Source: Labilibaculum manganireducens
Lineage (GTDB): Bacteria > Bacteroidota > Bacteroidia > Bacteroidales > Marinifilaceae
Direction: 5' to 3'
Length of the DNA stretch: 64,000 nucleotides
Assembly: GCF_002843385.1 (NCBI RefSeq)
Contig: NZ_MVDE01000009.1
Coordinates: forward strand, 1 to 64,000
The notes beneath the pieces are model-generated. The model did not search any database. It saw only the letters and a program-made list of their open reading frames with translations, and was not told the DNA's origin. Below are positions 7,735 to 17,125 of the stretch, one piece after another. Every line of letters begins with the position of its first letter. Position 1 is the first letter of the stretch. The translations under genes and the position numbers were made by a program.

Positions 7735-10002
7735 TTATTTTTTTATCTCGTAACAATCAGGAGCTTCTTTGTGCCACAAATTCTTCACAAAATAATCCCA
7801 GCGTTTCCTGATGAAATATTTATTGTAATAAAGACTGCTGTGATCGCATTCCGGTACCAACAGCAATTCAAAATCTTTATTGGCTTTTATTAAGGCATCT
7901 GCCATTCGCATGGATGAAGCCGCATTTACGTTGTTGTCCATGTTACCATGCGCCAGCATTAATTTCCCTTGCAGATGATCTACTAAAGACAAATTGGATT
8001 GCTCGTCGTAATGTTTCCCTGCCGGAAAACCCATGTACAATTCGGGCCACCATGCTTTGGCAATTCTGTGATCGTGATTCCCTGCAGAAGAAACGCCAAC
8101 CTTGTAAAAATCAGGATGAGTTAACAGTGCATGTGCCGCATCGTATCCTCCGGCCGAATGACCATAAATTCCAACATTTTCGATATCGATATATGGATAT
8201 TTAACCGCCATTTCCCTGATGGCTTTGATATGATCGGGAGCACCTATATCGCCAAGGTTTTTATAAGAGAAATCATGAAATTTTTTGGACCGGTAAGCAG
8301 AACCCAGTCCATCAACCGTAATCACCACAAAACCGATTTGTGCCAATGACACATCCATACTGTACAAGGCCGAAGTAAATGATTTAGGTGTTCGAATTGT
8401 TTGCGGACCAGAATAAGTTCCATCTATTATCGGATACCTTTTTGTAGAATCCATATTAAAAGGACGATAAATCACTCCATAGATGTCTGTTTTGTTATCT
8501 CTCGCTTTTACTTTGTACATCTCCGGAGCTTTCCATCCCATTGCAACAAGGTCCTCAATATCAAGCTGTGCAATATCCAAAATCTTATTTCCATTTTTCG
8601 CATCTCGAATTAAAAAATGGTTTGGCAAATCAACCCGCGAATAATCATCGAATACATATTTACCATTCGGACTTATTGAACAGGTATGAGTTGCATTTTC
8701 AGGGCTCAGCAATTTCAATCCTGAGCCATCAATGTTGATTGAATACAAATACGTGTAATATGGGTCACCTTTTTCGATACCACAGGCAGTGAAATATATT
8801 TTCCCCTTTTTATCATCCACTTTACAGATTTCGCGGACCACATATTCACCCTTGGTGATTTTATTTATTTGCTTACCGGTTTCATAATCGTACAAATACA
8901 ATTGATTCCATCCTTCTTTCTCCGATGACCAAATAATTTTGTTACTGGTTTTATTTATCCGGTACAAAAGCATATTTACATCCACATAGGTGTCAGCGGT
9001 TTCGGAAATCACGGTTCTGGATTTTCCAGTCTCAACATTTATATCAATTAATTCCCTTGTTTGATACCCTCTTTGGTAGCGAATGATATAAGCATGTTTA
9101 TCAGATTTCCATTCAAAACCACCTTCTAAAAAGCTTGCATATTCAGGAAGGTCACATTCTATTTGTTTACCCGATTCGATATTAAAAATAACATACGAAG
9201 TTTTAGCAAGACATGTATCACCCGCAAGTGCACGTTCATAAGAGTATACTTCGGCCCGCAATCCTTTTTCAGGAGCACTGTGATACATATATAAATTTTG
9301 AGCTTCTTTACGGTTAAATTTGCTGCAAATAAGATATTTTGAGTCAGGAGACCAATACGCACTTATTCCGTATTCTACATCTTGCTTTTTGCTTTCATTT
9401 CGCACAAATTCCCACGGAATGGAATTGCCATAACTAAGTGTTTCACACCCATCTTTACTTAAGGGAACAATATTACTGCCATCTTTGTCTTTCAGATAGA
9501 TATTATAATCCTTTATAAATGCAATTTGTTTGTTGTTTGGAGCAGGCACCTCAGTTATATTTCTTTTTTCGGGATTAACTGCCAATTTTAATTGATAGTT
9601 TTTTAAATTGATTTTAAAACAAGAAGTGTCTACAGTAAACTTTAATGTATCTCTACCCTTTAAACTAAGTCCGGTTAATTTTAAATCATACGCTTTGTAT
9701 TCTTTATGCAAAAAACCGGAAATTTTTTCTGCCAGTTTCTCATGATCAAACAAAGGTGTTTTTTGTTTCTTTTTTAAGTCTGCCAAAAAATACTCATTCC
9801 CTTTTCTTGTTTTGGTTGAATACCATAATGAATCTCCCTTACCAATCCAGTTGGGTTGAATTCCTGCATTATAAACTTTAGCCCGGGAATTATAGTAAAG
9901 CCACTTTTCAGCTTCCTGATAGTCTTTCAACTCTCCCTGTGCAAATATATTTCCTGCGCAAAGCAGTAAAAATATAATGATCGTTATTTTCTGAACTTTC
10001 AT
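7735..10002 (-). CDS. Secreted dipeptidyl peptidase IV-like S9 serine peptidase
   Basis: A 755-residue protein with a signal peptide (cut near IFAQ), an N-terminal beta-propeller (about 100-500, with YWSPDSKYL and SISPNGKYVF blades) and a C-terminal alpha/beta-hydrolase. The triad is visible: Ser616 in GHSAGG, Asp689 in HGNMDNNV and His721 in ECDHSS. Family S9B enzymes remove X-Pro dipeptides from peptide N-termini. The nucleophile motif is GHSAGG rather than the GWSYGG usual for DPP-IV, so the exact specificity is uncertain. It is the last gene of a GH27, metallopeptidase and peptidase run and is followed by a terminator. Export plus its place in a glycan locus suggests digestion of a proline-rich glycoprotein backbone (inference). 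Confidence 0.88.
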   Translation of the reverse strand: MKVQKITIIIFLLLCAGNIFAQGELKDYQEAEKWLYYNSRAKVYNAGIQPNWIGKGDSLWYSTKTRKGNEYFLADLKKKQKTPLFDHEKLAEKISGFLHKEYKAYDLKLTGLSLKGRDTLKFTVDTSCFKINLKNYQLKLAVNPEKRNITEVPAPNNKQIAFIKDYNIYLKDKDGSNIVPLSKDGCETLSYGNSIPWEFVRNESKKQDVEYGISAYWSPDSKYLICSKFNRKEAQNLYMYHSAPEKGLRAEVYSYERALAGDTCLAKTSYVIFNIESGKQIECDLPEYASFLEGGFEWKSDKHAYIIRYQRGYQTRELIDINVETGKSRTVISETADTYVDVNMLLYRINKTSNKIIWSSEKEGWNQLYLYDYETGKQINKITKGEYVVREICKVDDKKGKIYFTACGIEKGDPYYTYLYSINIDGSGLKLLSPENATHTCSISPNGKYVFDDYSRVDLPNHFLIRDAKNGNKILDIAQLDIEDLVAMGWKAPEMYKVKARDNKTDIYGVIYRPFNMDSTKRYPIIDGTYSGPQTIRTPKSFTSALYSMDVSLAQIGFVVITVDGLGSAYRSKKFHDFSYKNLGDIGAPDHIKAIREMAVKYPYIDIENVGIYGHSAGGYDAAHALLTHPDFYKVGVSSAGNHDHRIAKAWWPELYMGFPAGKHYDEQSNLSLVDHLQGKLMLAHGNMDNNVNAASSMRMADALIKANKDFELLLVPECDHSSLYYNKYFIRKRWDYFVKNLWHKEAPDCYEIKK

Positions 10003-10078
10003 TTGTTTTTAATTAATAGTATGATGTAAATTATTAAAGGCTTTCACACTCCTATTCAGCAACCATTTTTTTCTTTTA

Positions 10079-10903
10079 CTATTCCCGATATAAATTGGCT
10101 GTAGAATGACGGGATGGACTTTTTTCGAATTCAGGAAAATACCGCGCAACAATTTCATACAAATCAGGATCGTATTTCTTCATATCTTCCCGGGTATTCA
10201 CCCAATTGTGTTTTCCATCAGGAACCTTAACTTCGGCATTCACATTAAACCAGTTCTGAACTCCTTCGGCCCAGTATTCATATATATTGGTAGCGGCATA
10301 CATTTTTTTGTATTTCCCTTTAGCAATGGCATTATCCAATTTTTCCTGCAGTAAATTGTTGAATGTAGAATCGATTGGTGCAATTCCAATCAAATGAATT
10401 GCATGTGCAAATTCATGAACCAAAATATCTTCAGCATGATATTTATCAATCTGATAAGCAAGCAGATTCTCTTCAGCACAAGATGTTAACGGCAGTTCCA
10501 TATCACCGCCAAGTCCCCGGGCTCTCAAATCCCAGTTCAATGTAGTGTCCTGAGCCAAATGAGCATGTTCCGGAATATCTGTTGTCCCTTCGTAGCGAGC
10601 CATAATTGCAAGCCGGGCATTTTCTTTAACCATCTGATTTAAAACTTCACCCGGCAAACTTTTAGTCATAAAATCGACAATATTACAAGCTACATAAAAA
10701 GCGGAATCAGGAACCTTATTGGAGCTCATAATATGAATTCCATTCACGTTAACATACTTTTTATAGAATGAATCGAATTTAAAACCGGAAGGCGGAGATG
10801 TAATAGTAAATATTTTTTGCCCTGACTGATCCGTTTTTTCATTCTTTGCAGATGCCACGTACAAAGGCATCAAAACCGCGATAAGAATAAGAATTTTTTT
10901 CAT
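10079..10903 (-). CDS. Putative secreted zinc metallopeptidase (HEFAH)
   Basis: A 274-residue protein with a signal peptide (cut near VASA). It shows LVHEFAHAIH with His163, Glu164 and His167, and a downstream YEYWAEGVQNWF segment whose Glu213 is well placed to be the third zinc ligand of a gluzincin. An ASEARCH-free reading suggests a fold like the anthrax lethal factor C-terminal domain, but I cannot confirm that. It lies 15 bp from the GH27 gene and 76 bp from the DPP-IV-like gene, so the three are probably co-transcribed. Substrate unknown; a role in opening the protein core of a plant glycoprotein is inference. It could instead be an inactive or structural member. Confidence 0.7.
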   Translation of the reverse strand: MKKILILIAVLMPLYVASAKNEKTDQSGQKIFTITSPPSGFKFDSFYKKYVNVNGIHIMSSNKVPDSAFYVACNIVDFMTKSLPGEVLNQMVKENARLAIMARYEGTTDIPEHAHLAQDTTLNWDLRARGLGGDMELPLTSCAEENLLAYQIDKYHAEDILVHEFAHAIHLIGIAPIDSTFNNLLQEKLDNAIAKGKYKKMYAATNIYEYWAEGVQNWFNVNAEVKVPDGKHNWVNTREDMKKYDPDLYEIVARYFPEFEKSPSRHSTANLYRE

Positions 10904-10918
10904 TTATAATGTTTTTTA

Positions 10919-12121
10919 TTATTTATTTAACTTCGACAAGCGAACCAACAAGCTTCCATGAGGAGGAATTTCTTTAACAAGATTTTCATTGGTTTTCCCA
11001 ATAATTTTATGTTCCCACAAATCTTTTACATGATATACATTTCGATGGATACTAACATCTGTGGCAAAATACATCGTCTGTTTTTTCCAGTCGTAATCCA
11101 GTTTCCAAACTTTATCAGTACGGTTTAAAAAGCAAACAGCCACTTCTCCGTCAGCAAGAGGTTTTGCCCAGATTTCATATTCGCCCATGTCCATAAATTT
11201 TCTGGCCTGGTGCCCATCTGAATCCTGATCAATTGCTATTACCTCCTCATTCATAAGAATTTCAGCTGTTCCCTTATCCAAATTTCGCAGGTCGTTTCCT
11301 GCCATCAATGGTGCGGCCAACATGGCCCACATCGAAAAGTGTGTTTTATTTTCATCCGGTGTCATGCCTCCATTTCCCACTTCCAGCATATCAGGATCAT
11401 TCCAATGTCCGGGACCTGCAAATTCATATAAATCGGTTTGTTTATCAATGATGTCGAGAATTCCAAGCCCGCCCCAATCAAAAGTACATTGGTAACAATC
11501 CCGAATATCGGCCGTTGTTCTCCACAAATGTCCGATTCCTTTCCCCCACTTCCAAGGCTCACTTTCGCCCCATTCGCAAATCGAAAATACAATTGGTCTT
11601 CCGCATGCCTTTAAAGCATCACTCATTGTTTTGTAGGCGGCTTCGGCTTTTTGTCCCTCATCGAAACACCAGTCGTATTTCAAATAATCTACGCCCCACG
11701 ATGCATAAGTACGCGCATCCTGAAACTGATATCCACGACTGCCCGGACGAGACTGACAGGTCATTGATCCGGCGCAGGAGTAAATGCCAAATTTTAAATC
11801 TTTGCTATGCACATAATCAACAAGTATTTTCATTCCTGACGGAAACCGTTCCGGATCGGCAATAATATTTCCAAGACTGTCGCGGCCAACCTGCCAGCAA
11901 TCATCAATCACCAAATATTCGTAACCAGCCTCCCGCATTCCTCTTTCGGCCATTGCATCAGCCATTTCCATAATCAGACTTTCGCTTACATTACAGCCAA
12001 ATTTATTCCAGCTGTTCCATCCCATTGGAGGCGTAAGTGCTAACTCCTCAAATTTTTGACTGTATCCTTGAAATGCCTGAAAAACAATCAAAATTAAAAA
12101 ATACTTTCTTATCATTTTCAA
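10919..12121 (-). CDS. GH27 alpha-galactosidase / beta-L-arabinopyranosidase-type enzyme
   Basis: A 400-residue secreted GH27 (melibiase-like) enzyme. Residues 1-22 are a signal peptide. The barrel opens with LTPPMGWNSWNKFGC; Asp150 in YLKYDWC is the nucleophile and Asp205 in WRTTADIRD the acid/base. ICEWGESEPW and GHWNDPDMLEVGN are further GH27 hallmarks. A small C-terminal beta domain ends near 395. GH27 retains alpha-galactosidases, alpha-N-acetylgalactosaminidases and beta-L-arabinopyranosidases; the first and last fit this arabinose-rich locus. It is the first gene of a three-gene run with two peptidases and lies behind the second SusC/SusD pair. Removing Ser-linked alpha-galactose of extensins is one possible job (inference). 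Confidence 0.92.
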   Translation of the reverse strand: MKMIRKYFLILIVFQAFQGYSQKFEELALTPPMGWNSWNKFGCNVSESLIMEMADAMAERGMREAGYEYLVIDDCWQVGRDSLGNIIADPERFPSGMKILVDYVHSKDLKFGIYSCAGSMTCQSRPGSRGYQFQDARTYASWGVDYLKYDWCFDEGQKAEAAYKTMSDALKACGRPIVFSICEWGESEPWKWGKGIGHLWRTTADIRDCYQCTFDWGGLGILDIIDKQTDLYEFAGPGHWNDPDMLEVGNGGMTPDENKTHFSMWAMLAAPLMAGNDLRNLDKGTAEILMNEEVIAIDQDSDGHQARKFMDMGEYEIWAKPLADGEVAVCFLNRTDKVWKLDYDWKKQTMYFATDVSIHRNVYHVKDLWEHKIIGKTNENLVKEIPPHGSLLVRLSKLNK

Positions 12122-12201
12122 TATTTTTTCAGTTCGATGAAATTATTTATTTACAGATGAATCCCCTAAGTAAAAAAGATTATAAACCAACTTACAAGAA
12201 A

Positions 12202-12250
12202 ATCGCAAAAACATTCTATGTTCAAAAGAACCTTAAAATGCTTTTGCGAT
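12202..12250 (-). terminator. Terminator-like hairpin after second SusD
   Basis: Arms ATCGCAAAA (12202-12210) and TTTTGCGAT (12242-12250) pair, with a further CATT/AATG after one mismatch and an inner GTTC/GAAC loop stem. On the minus strand it is followed by TTTCTTG. It separates susD from the GH27 run and may be only partly effective. Confidence 0.6.
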
Positions 12251-12273
12251 ATGTTATTCTATTCTAAAGGTCA

Positions 12274-13890
12274 TTAACCTCCGGTATACCCAGGGTTTTG
12301 AACCAAATTTGAATTGGTATTCAGTTCTTCCAGCCCAATTGGAAAAAGGATCGTATGCGCCCCTTGAGGTTCATGATTGTACCAGCTTTTTGTTTGGTAT
12401 ACACCAAATCGAATCATGTCTGTTCTACGTCTGAATTCAGCAGCAAACTCCCAACCCAATTCATCTAAAAACCGACCATACAATACAGCAGACTGATCTC
12501 CGGGAGAATCGATTGTTCCATCTTCGGCCAATGTTCCATATTGAATGGTTGTATTTCCCAACAATTCAGCTCCGGTTACCTTTGCATCGTTAATATCGTC
12601 AAAATCACGGGTTCTCACCTCACTAACCAAAACTGCTGCCTCATCACTTTTTCCTGTACGAAGTAAGCATTCAGCCTTCATGAGTAATACATCTGCATAT
12701 CTAAAATAAGGCAAATCATTACTCATGTTACTTTTACATCCAGCTTCAATTTCATATTTACAAACACGATAACCTTCCTCAAATTCGCAATCATAAATAC
12801 TAGGCATTTTGTTGACTAAAGTCATTACAACACTCCCATTAGTCGCATTAAGCTGATCACCATGTAACCATGTCGCATCAAATCGCTTATCCTGAGGATC
12901 ATAACTATTAATAAACTGAGGATTTGCACTTGAACCACCCCATGGTTGCGCTGTCATATTAAAAACATCACGATGTGCAGGCAGCAGCTGTTTCATGTGC
13001 GCATTCCAGCCAGTTCCATTTTTATTGTCATAAGGAACAGCAAAAACTATTTCATCAGAATCTTCGTTATCAACTTTAAAAATATCCTTATAATTTGATT
13101 CAAGATCATATTTCTCACAAGCAATCACTTTGTTACAAGCAAGAATACATTTCTCCCATTCTGCAGTGCCACTATACACTTCTGCATTTAGATACATCCT
13201 GGCCAATAGCTGATAAGCAGCCCATTTTGTGATACGCCCGTATGTCGTTTGATCTACAACTTCGGTTAAATTCTCAATAACATCAGTATCAGTTAACTCA
13301 TCAATGATAAATTTATAAATATCTGCCCTTGAAGATTGTTTAGGCAATTCATCATTATAAGCAATAACAAGAGGAACATTTCCGTGAGTATCACAAAGAA
13401 TTGAATACCACAATGCACGCAATGCACGCAACTCTGCTAATACTTTTACTGATTGTTCTTCTTCAATTGGAAGTGATCCACTTTGAATTTGAGACATCAC
13501 CCGATTTACATTATTTATCGCCTCATAACAGGTCAGCCAGGTGTTTCGGCATTGCCATTGTTCGTTATCCCATGTATGAAAGTGCATTCGTTTATAAGTT
13601 CCCCCATCATCCCATCCATTTGGTCTTGTTGGAGTAATAATAATATCACCAGGTTCCTCCTGAATATCAAATAAGCCCTGCCACCCCATAATGTAACGAA
13701 GCGGGGTATAACCAGAAGCGATTAATGCTGTTACATCAGCTTCGGTTGCCGTAAAAGTTTCTTCCAATACTTCAGAATAAACTTCCTCATCCAATTTAAC
13801 ACAGCCTCCAAACAAAATTGCAAGCAATAAAATAAAACCAGTAAATGCCGGCTTTACATATATACGTTCTTTTTTATATATTAATTTCAT
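12274..13890 (-). CDS. SusD/RagB-family glycan-binding lipoprotein (pair 1)
   Basis: A 538-residue lipoprotein with a lipobox Cys at 30 (LFGGC). It shows SusD traits: TPR-like helices, a RALRALWYSILCDTHGNVPL segment, PYFRYADVLLMKAECLLRTG, an EFAAEFRRRTDMIRFG motif near the C-terminus and the terminal NPGY. SusD proteins sit on the outer membrane as lids over SusC and hold oligosaccharides for import. It starts 10 bp after its SusC partner. It resembles the SusD at 30461-32152 in sequence and layout, so the two pairs look like paralogues. The ligand cannot be read from sequence; an arabinofuranose-containing glycan is implied by the neighbours. Confidence 0.95.
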   Translation of the reverse strand: MKLIYKKERIYVKPAFTGFILLLAILFGGCVKLDEEVYSEVLEETFTATEADVTALIASGYTPLRYIMGWQGLFDIQEEPGDIIITPTRPNGWDDGGTYKRMHFHTWDNEQWQCRNTWLTCYEAINNVNRVMSQIQSGSLPIEEEQSVKVLAELRALRALWYSILCDTHGNVPLVIAYNDELPKQSSRADIYKFIIDELTDTDVIENLTEVVDQTTYGRITKWAAYQLLARMYLNAEVYSGTAEWEKCILACNKVIACEKYDLESNYKDIFKVDNEDSDEIVFAVPYDNKNGTGWNAHMKQLLPAHRDVFNMTAQPWGGSSANPQFINSYDPQDKRFDATWLHGDQLNATNGSVVMTLVNKMPSIYDCEFEEGYRVCKYEIEAGCKSNMSNDLPYFRYADVLLMKAECLLRTGKSDEAAVLVSEVRTRDFDDINDAKVTGAELLGNTTIQYGTLAEDGTIDSPGDQSAVLYGRFLDELGWEFAAEFRRRTDMIRFGVYQTKSWYNHEPQGAHTILFPIGLEELNTNSNLVQNPGYTGG

Positions 13891-13900
13891 GATTCCAAGT

Positions 13901-16900
13901 TTAAAAGGTTACGTTAACACCAAATGTAAATGTTCTTGTAGTAGGATACTTGTCTCGTTCATCATTACCCGGAGCTAAACCTGTTTGTTTCACCTCAGGA
14001 TCAATCCCTTTGTAACCAGTAAAAGTGTGTAAATTCAATCCTGATACGTAAACCCTTAGATTTTTGAAAACATCTTTATTTTTAAGATTTACAGTATATC
14101 CCAAGGTAATATTATCAATTTTCCAATAATCACCATCCTCAACATAATAACTTACATAACGCTGATCATCATTCAATACAGCTTTTCCATAAACTTTATC
14201 ATAAGCAGAATTTAAGGTGTTGTATGCAATCTTTGGATTTTCATAAAACATCCGAGAAAAATTTAAAATTTGATAAGAAAATGCTCCTCTCATGTTTATG
14301 TTCAAATCAAAGTTTTTGTATCGAAAGCTATTGTTCCAGCTGGCATAGTATTTTGGAATTCCATTCCCCAATACCTGACGATCATCTGTTGATGATTCTG
14401 CTGCAGAAATTCTTTCACCATTAGGTTTTTCTATTATCCAAATGCCATCATCTGAGATATCAACACTCTTTAATCCATAGAAATTTCCTATTTCACCTCC
14501 TATTTTCACAATATGAGTTGTTGTTTGAATCGGCTCGCCGGTATAACCATCTTCCGGATAGAAAAAATCATTTGTGGTTTTAAACTTGTCATTTGATAAA
14601 GAAACCAATTCATTTTTGTTGGTTGAAAAGGTCATATTAGCTTTCCACTCAAAGTTTGGTGTTTTAATAGGAGTCACATTAATCAAAGCTTCAAAACCCT
14701 GATTTTTAATTTCTCCCACATTTGTCATGATGCTGCCATACAGGTATGGTGGTGTTGGAACATCGTAATTCCATAAAGCATCTTTGGTTTTTCTGTTATA
14801 AAAATCAAAAGCTCCGCTAACTCTACCATTTAATAATCCAAAATCAAGTCCTATATTAATTTCCTCTTTTTTCTCCCAACGCAAATCAGGATTATCATTT
14901 CGGGCAGGAACTAACTTTCGAACCCATTCTTTATTGGAATAAAAATAATCGCTATAATTTAAACTACTTAAAGAATTGTAAGAATCTGCCACATTAGTAC
15001 CGGTAACACCAAAACCAGCACGTAATTTTAAGTTATCAATCCAGTTAATTTCTTTAACAAAATCTTCTTCAGACATTCTCCATCCTAAAGAAACTCCAGG
15101 GAAATTTCCCCATTTATGATCCTTACCAAACCGGGAAGAACCTTCTCTACGAAGACTTGCCATGAATAAATACTTATTGGCAAAAGAATAACTTACTCTG
15201 GAAAAGAAAGCAATCAATTTATCAGAGTATTTATAACTATCCATACCGGCTTCTCCTTTGGTCAAACCACTTCCAATTTCTAGATTATTGTACGTATATC
15301 CATCAGTAGGAAAGTATTTGTTGTTGGCCCAGAATCCTTCCGTCATGTTGTCTTCATAATTATAACCAGCAAGAACAGATAAATTATGATCCCCGGCTAT
15401 CACTTTCTTATAATTTACAGTTAGCTCTGTATAGTTACCCAAATAATTTTCGGTACCACGGGAAGCAAAACCTTCTGACCCATACTTAGTGGTTGATACA
15501 TGATTTTTAGTTTCATAATATCCGCGAATGTTTGAATTGCTTTTTCTGGTGTACATTCCCTTTACATTAAGCCCTTCAAATAATTTATAAGTTAAACTGG
15601 CCTTAAATCTCACATTACGGTACTTGTTTTCACCATCAGATTCTTTCAGGTATGCCACTGGATTATCGTAAAAATATACATCGCGCTCATACCAACGACC
15701 ATCTTCATTTTTAATTGGTTCAGTCGGATTTCGGATTAATGCCTGTCGGTAAACATATTTATTAAAACTATATCCATCTCCACCAGTCCAGTAATTTTGT
15801 TCGCTGATTATAGTCCCGATATCTGCAGTTAATTTACCATCAAACATGCTGTGACTAACATCAATACGACCGGTATATTTTTCATTATCTGTTTTAATAA
15901 AAACACCTTGATTATTTTTATAATTAAGTGAGGCTGTTAAACTTGTATTTTTAGTGCCACCTCTAAAAACAACATTATGAACATGGCTGACAGCTTTTCT
16001 TGTAATTTCATCCAGCCAATCTGTATTGGCTCCATAATCTTCCAAATTAGCTCCTGTAAACGAATAACCTTCATTCCACTTTGCTCTTAAGTCTTCAGCA
16101 TTCATAAAATCGAGCTTTCGGCTGATAGATGCAATTGAGACATAACCATCGTAGGAAATGGTAGGTTCCATACCTTTAGTGCTTCTTTTTGTTGTAATAA
16201 TGATAACTCCATTTGTTCCCCGGGTACCATATATTGCCGAAGCCGATCCATCTTTTAATACATCGATAGATTCAATATCTTCCGGAGCAACAGATTCAAG
16301 GCTTCCCGGAACACCGTCAACCAACACCAAAGGAGCAGAACTTCCTAACAATGAGGAATTTCCCCGCAACATGATTGCCGCTCCTTCTGTTGGATCTCCT
16401 GAAGGTGTTGCAATGGTTAAACCTGCAACTTTTCCTTGAATCAATTGAGCAGCATCTTTTACAGCTCCCTTAATAAAATCATCAGACTTAACGGATGCAA
16501 TAGCACTGGTAACATCACCTTTTTTAACACTACCATAACCGATTGCAACAACTTCATCCAGTCCAAAAACATCCGGACTCATAACAATGCTTAATACCTG
16601 ATCAGTATACTCAACCTTCTGATCTTTAAATCCAATAAATGAGAAATGAATTACATCTCCAGCAGATGCCTGAATCATAAATTTACCATCGATATCGGAC
16701 ACTGTGCCAACGGTTGTTCCATCAATAAATACAGAAACACCCGGTAATGGAACTCCAGAATCATCGACGACAGAACCTTGAGCAAGTTTTTGGGAGAAAA
16801 CCTGCCCAGATAAGCACATAAAAATCACTAAAACAAGTAAAAACCTTAAACAGCTGTTTTTATTACCAAGCTGTTGAGGGGGGATGACAATTTTTTTCAT
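13901..16900 (-). CDS. SusC-family TonB-dependent receptor (pair 1)
   Basis: A 999-residue outer-membrane importer. After a signal peptide (FSQ) comes a carboxypeptidase-D-like regulatory domain (about 40-115), the SusC signature LDEVVAIGYGS, a plug domain with the conserved SAIYGTRGTNGVIIITTK block, and a long beta-barrel ending in an aromatic strand (FTFGVNVTF). It imports oligosaccharides captured by the SusD encoded 10 bp downstream. No STN domain is present, so anti-sigma control is unlikely. No regulator is adjacent; the HTCS at 35572-39609 is the nearest in the locus. A strong terminator at 17035-17078 separates it from the upstream GH146 gene, so it probably has its own promoter within 16901-17034. 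Confidence 0.96.
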   Translation of the reverse strand: MKKIVIPPQQLGNKNSCLRFLLVLVIFMCLSGQVFSQKLAQGSVVDDSGVPLPGVSVFIDGTTVGTVSDIDGKFMIQASAGDVIHFSFIGFKDQKVEYTDQVLSIVMSPDVFGLDEVVAIGYGSVKKGDVTSAIASVKSDDFIKGAVKDAAQLIQGKVAGLTIATPSGDPTEGAAIMLRGNSSLLGSSAPLVLVDGVPGSLESVAPEDIESIDVLKDGSASAIYGTRGTNGVIIITTKRSTKGMEPTISYDGYVSIASISRKLDFMNAEDLRAKWNEGYSFTGANLEDYGANTDWLDEITRKAVSHVHNVVFRGGTKNTSLTASLNYKNNQGVFIKTDNEKYTGRIDVSHSMFDGKLTADIGTIISEQNYWTGGDGYSFNKYVYRQALIRNPTEPIKNEDGRWYERDVYFYDNPVAYLKESDGENKYRNVRFKASLTYKLFEGLNVKGMYTRKSNSNIRGYYETKNHVSTTKYGSEGFASRGTENYLGNYTELTVNYKKVIAGDHNLSVLAGYNYEDNMTEGFWANNKYFPTDGYTYNNLEIGSGLTKGEAGMDSYKYSDKLIAFFSRVSYSFANKYLFMASLRREGSSRFGKDHKWGNFPGVSLGWRMSEEDFVKEINWIDNLKLRAGFGVTGTNVADSYNSLSSLNYSDYFYSNKEWVRKLVPARNDNPDLRWEKKEEINIGLDFGLLNGRVSGAFDFYNRKTKDALWNYDVPTPPYLYGSIMTNVGEIKNQGFEALINVTPIKTPNFEWKANMTFSTNKNELVSLSNDKFKTTNDFFYPEDGYTGEPIQTTTHIVKIGGEIGNFYGLKSVDISDDGIWIIEKPNGERISAAESSTDDRQVLGNGIPKYYASWNNSFRYKNFDLNINMRGAFSYQILNFSRMFYENPKIAYNTLNSAYDKVYGKAVLNDDQRYVSYYVEDGDYWKIDNITLGYTVNLKNKDVFKNLRVYVSGLNLHTFTGYKGIDPEVKQTGLAPGNDERDKYPTTRTFTFGVNVTF

Positions 16901-17034
16901 AAATGTTATTTTTGGGTTAAAAAATATGACTCAAATCTGTCTATTCTTTAGGCTTTGGACTATCACTATTGTTTAAAAAAGTAACAAGCATGTGTTATAA
17001 GTCATTTTATTGAAAAAAAATATCCTCTCACAGA

Positions 17035-17078
17035 CAAAAAAAAAAACTGCAAATCTCTCTTTTGAGATTTGCAGTTTT
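17035..17078 (-). terminator. Rho-independent terminator after the GH127/GH146 genes
   Basis: Arms 17043-17057 and 17064-17078 form a perfect 15-bp stem (core CTGCAAATCTC) with a six-base loop. On the minus strand it is followed by a run of about 12 T. It closes the enzyme operon ending at 17126. Confidence 0.93.
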
Positions 17079-17125
17079 CAGAACTATCCACCATTAAAAA
17101 ACTAACTAAAATATTCTTTCCTTAT

